64,000 nt of DNA from positions 6,026,001 through 6,090,000 of the forward strand of contig JAMPIT010000437.1 in NCBI GenBank assembly GCA_026261815.1, in the 5' to 3' direction. The stretch comes from Monarcha castaneiventris obscurior (lineage: Eukaryota; Chordata; Aves; Passeriformes; Monarchidae). Position 1 is the stretch's first letter. Every line of letters begins with the position of its first letter. The notes below the pieces were generated by a model. It made no database searches and had not been told where the DNA came from. It saw only the letters and a program-made list of their open reading frames with translations. Positions 61,770-64,000 of this stretch are shown here, one piece after another. The translations under genes and the position numbers were made by a program.

Positions 61770-64000
61770 AACTCTAATAATGAAAATCTGTGACTTCCTT
61801 CATTGTCCCAAATGATTCTTTAAAAATCACAGTGTTCTTGCTCACTAAATTGTGAACGTGTGCTGAAACATTTTTTTTTTCCCACTGGAAATGTATTAGT
61901 CGGATTTTTTTTACCAAGTTTATTTATTTATTTATGGATTCTTTTGAGCATATTCTGGAATTATAACTCTAACATACTTATAACACATTTGAGGGAAATG
62001 ACTGGAAATATTTTGATTTATTACAGAGAAATTCATTCCGATTTCCATTATTTGTGAAAAATCTCACTGTTTTCTGAGAATTCAAGTAATATGTTGCCTA
62101 AAAGATCTTTAGATCTAACTACGGTAAGCAATTAAAGTTTTTAAGCTATTCTTCTAAATAAGCAAACCAGGTTTTCTTCTATTGGTACTGGGCAGAACAA
62201 AAATAATGAACAAATGTAATTGTGTAATTTACAACAGTTAAGTCATTGGGTAAACTGAGGTGCCATTATAGGCATTTTTGATGGAATTTGAAATGAACCT
62301 GGATACCTTTGTGACTTATTTGCCCTTTTTCCTCTTGGGTTAGTTAGTTGCTGTCAGTCATTATTTATGAATATATGGAAGTGTGCCACTGAGTTACACA
62401 ACCTCTTAGCAGAATTAGTCCAGAACTATCCATTATCTGTTCTTCATTAGAAAACTTGGGAATTAAAATGGGTTATGTCTGTTTTCTAAGAGGTAAACTC
62501 ACCCTAAGATTAAGAATGATTTTTTTGTGCTTAAAAGCTGCTCCATGGGAGACTGAGTGCTGCTGCTTTCCTTGCTTTCCTTAGCTGGGGAATGTGTTCC
62601 CTGTTGTATTTCTGAATTTACTGGGAGCAAAGGTGGTCCCACTGTCAGGGATGGGCAGCTGCCCAAACGTCCAGTGTGGTAAAGCAGGGCCACATGGAGT
62701 CCTGTAAAAATGAGCAGTGACCTTTGTGCACCAGGGTGTGGGATGTGCAAAAACTTCTGCTTTTCTGGTGTTTGCTGATGGCTCAAAATTTATAAAAGAG
62801 ATTAAATTTAAATAAAAGAGATTGGCTTTCTACAGTTTCTACCATAATGTTCCTGTTCTGTGTTTTCGACATTTGTCTGTTTGCAAGAGAATATCTCTTA
62901 AACTGTTGGTTATAACTACTGAATTTTCCCATTTTGAAAGTCTGCTTTGCTCTTATAATGAAAGACCAATGTTAGTTTTCTCATGCTGTGGTCCTAAAAC
63001 TGATTTGATAGGGTTGACACGCTGTTTCAAGCATATTAAGTCTTGCATAGTTTTTGCACAGTCACATTTGAAATGATCTCTTAAATAATCAAATATTGCC
63101 CACATTAGACCTTAGCTAAGCAGAGGAGAATAATCTGTACAAACTGTGCAGTTACTGATTGCCATACCCTCCCCTCCAAATAATAAATAATTTACAGCTA
63201 TCACATGTTCCTTCTACAGTTAAGTGTGCAGGCAAAAAAAGAAACCATCTCCATTTCATCATTAGCTTAATCAAGGCAGTGTATCAGTAACCTGCAGTGA
63301 AACTGATTGCTGAAGAGCAGGAGCAGTTGATGGCTGCAGTAGCAAATGATTTTTGAACCTTAGGCCTTTTGAATTTTAGTCAATTTTAATTAAAGTTCCT
63401 AGAAACTCTTCTATTAGAAGTTATAGTATTTTGAAAAGACTACCAGGGAAAACAATTTCAAAAATACTCCAATACCATAATATCCCTGTTCCTTTTCCTT
63501 GCTTGTTCCTGTGTGAAATAGGATTCCTTGAGCCTTGCAAGAAAGGGTAACCTTAAAATCAGCATCTTTGGCTGGTGAGGGGCTGCAGACCCTCAAGGCC
63601 TGCTCTTGGCTGCCCAGCATGGAGGCAACAATTCCAAAGTGCTGCTTTTTGTAACAAAATCTCTGGGTCTGCAGCTTTTCACCATGCAGTTGACAGCCAA
63701 AATTCAGTATCTGAGTAAAGCCAGGGCTTCTGGATTTCCAGCTGAAGGAGAGGGGGGTGAGCCAGCGAACCCAGGCACGGAGTCCCAGAGAGAAGATACC
63801 AAAACCACAGAGATATGGGACTCAGTTCACATTAGTCTCCCAACCAGCCAGGTGTTTATGGCTGCTCTTGCATAATTAAATGAATAAATTAACATAAATT
63901 AAATGTGAATGATAATGAAGGGTTATATATAATTTGGGGGGGAGTTGTATGGATATTTGTGGTTTAGAGGAACAAAAGATGGAATAGCAGAAGCTCTTCA
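61770..64000. other. Unique non-coding DNA, no gene seen
   Basis: A+T-rich to about 62500. G+C-richer patches at 62550-62770 and 63540-63850 hold frames of 95 codons (minus, 62499-62786) and 89 codons (plus, 63606-63875). Neither has a recognisable domain or a convincing splice context. A short TTTA repeat lies near 61919-61935. Confidence 0.5.

Overview
This window reads as non-coding DNA from a bird nuclear genome. The clearest evidence is four truncated copies of the avian CR1 retrotransposon (11445-11612, 28887-29092, 32081-32208, 47976-48236) and one fragment of a bird endogenous-retrovirus LTR (26299-26606). The DNA is A+T-rich (roughly 60% by eye, not counted), CpG-poor, and has no CpG island, operon, CRISPR array, tRNA or rRNA that I can see. 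The LTR fragment resembles a type I associate with perching-bird genomes, but the order of bird cannot be fixed from this window.

I found no protein-coding gene I can support. The longest open frame is 155 codons and runs into a CR1 copy. With about 6% stop codons expected at this composition, a longest chance frame of about 140 codons is expected in 64 kb over six frames, so the frames seen fit chance. A few places have splice-site-like signals next to short open frames (3460-3668, 7921-7948, 15203-15235, 35185-35259, 57909-57964). They are listed as hypotheses, because neither homology nor transcript data can be seen here.

Layout. 1-11 kb: unique A+T-rich sequence with A-rich runs, a degenerate TTCATTTA repeat (7085-7206) and a possible MIR relic. 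11-26 kb: one CR1 fragment, a second MIR-like relic (17000-17085), a candidate conserved element (17380-17720) and two tiny tandem duplications. 26-33 kb: the LTR fragment, a 50-base pyrimidine tract, two CR1 tails and two candidate conserved elements. 33-48 kb: mostly unique sequence, a CA-type microsatellite (41375-41408), a candidate conserved block (45890-46460) and the longest CR1 fragment. 48-64 kb: unique sequence with G+C-richer patches, a hairpin beside a T19 tract, a perfect 26-base tandem duplication and a triplicated 15-mer.

Best interpretation (inference): an intergenic gene desert or a very large intron, poor in repeats, possibly rich in long-range regulatory elements. Octamer motifs are more frequent than base composition predicts, and several blocks look like conserved non-coding elements. 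Conservation itself cannot be tested from one sequence. I see no evidence of an undescribed biological system.
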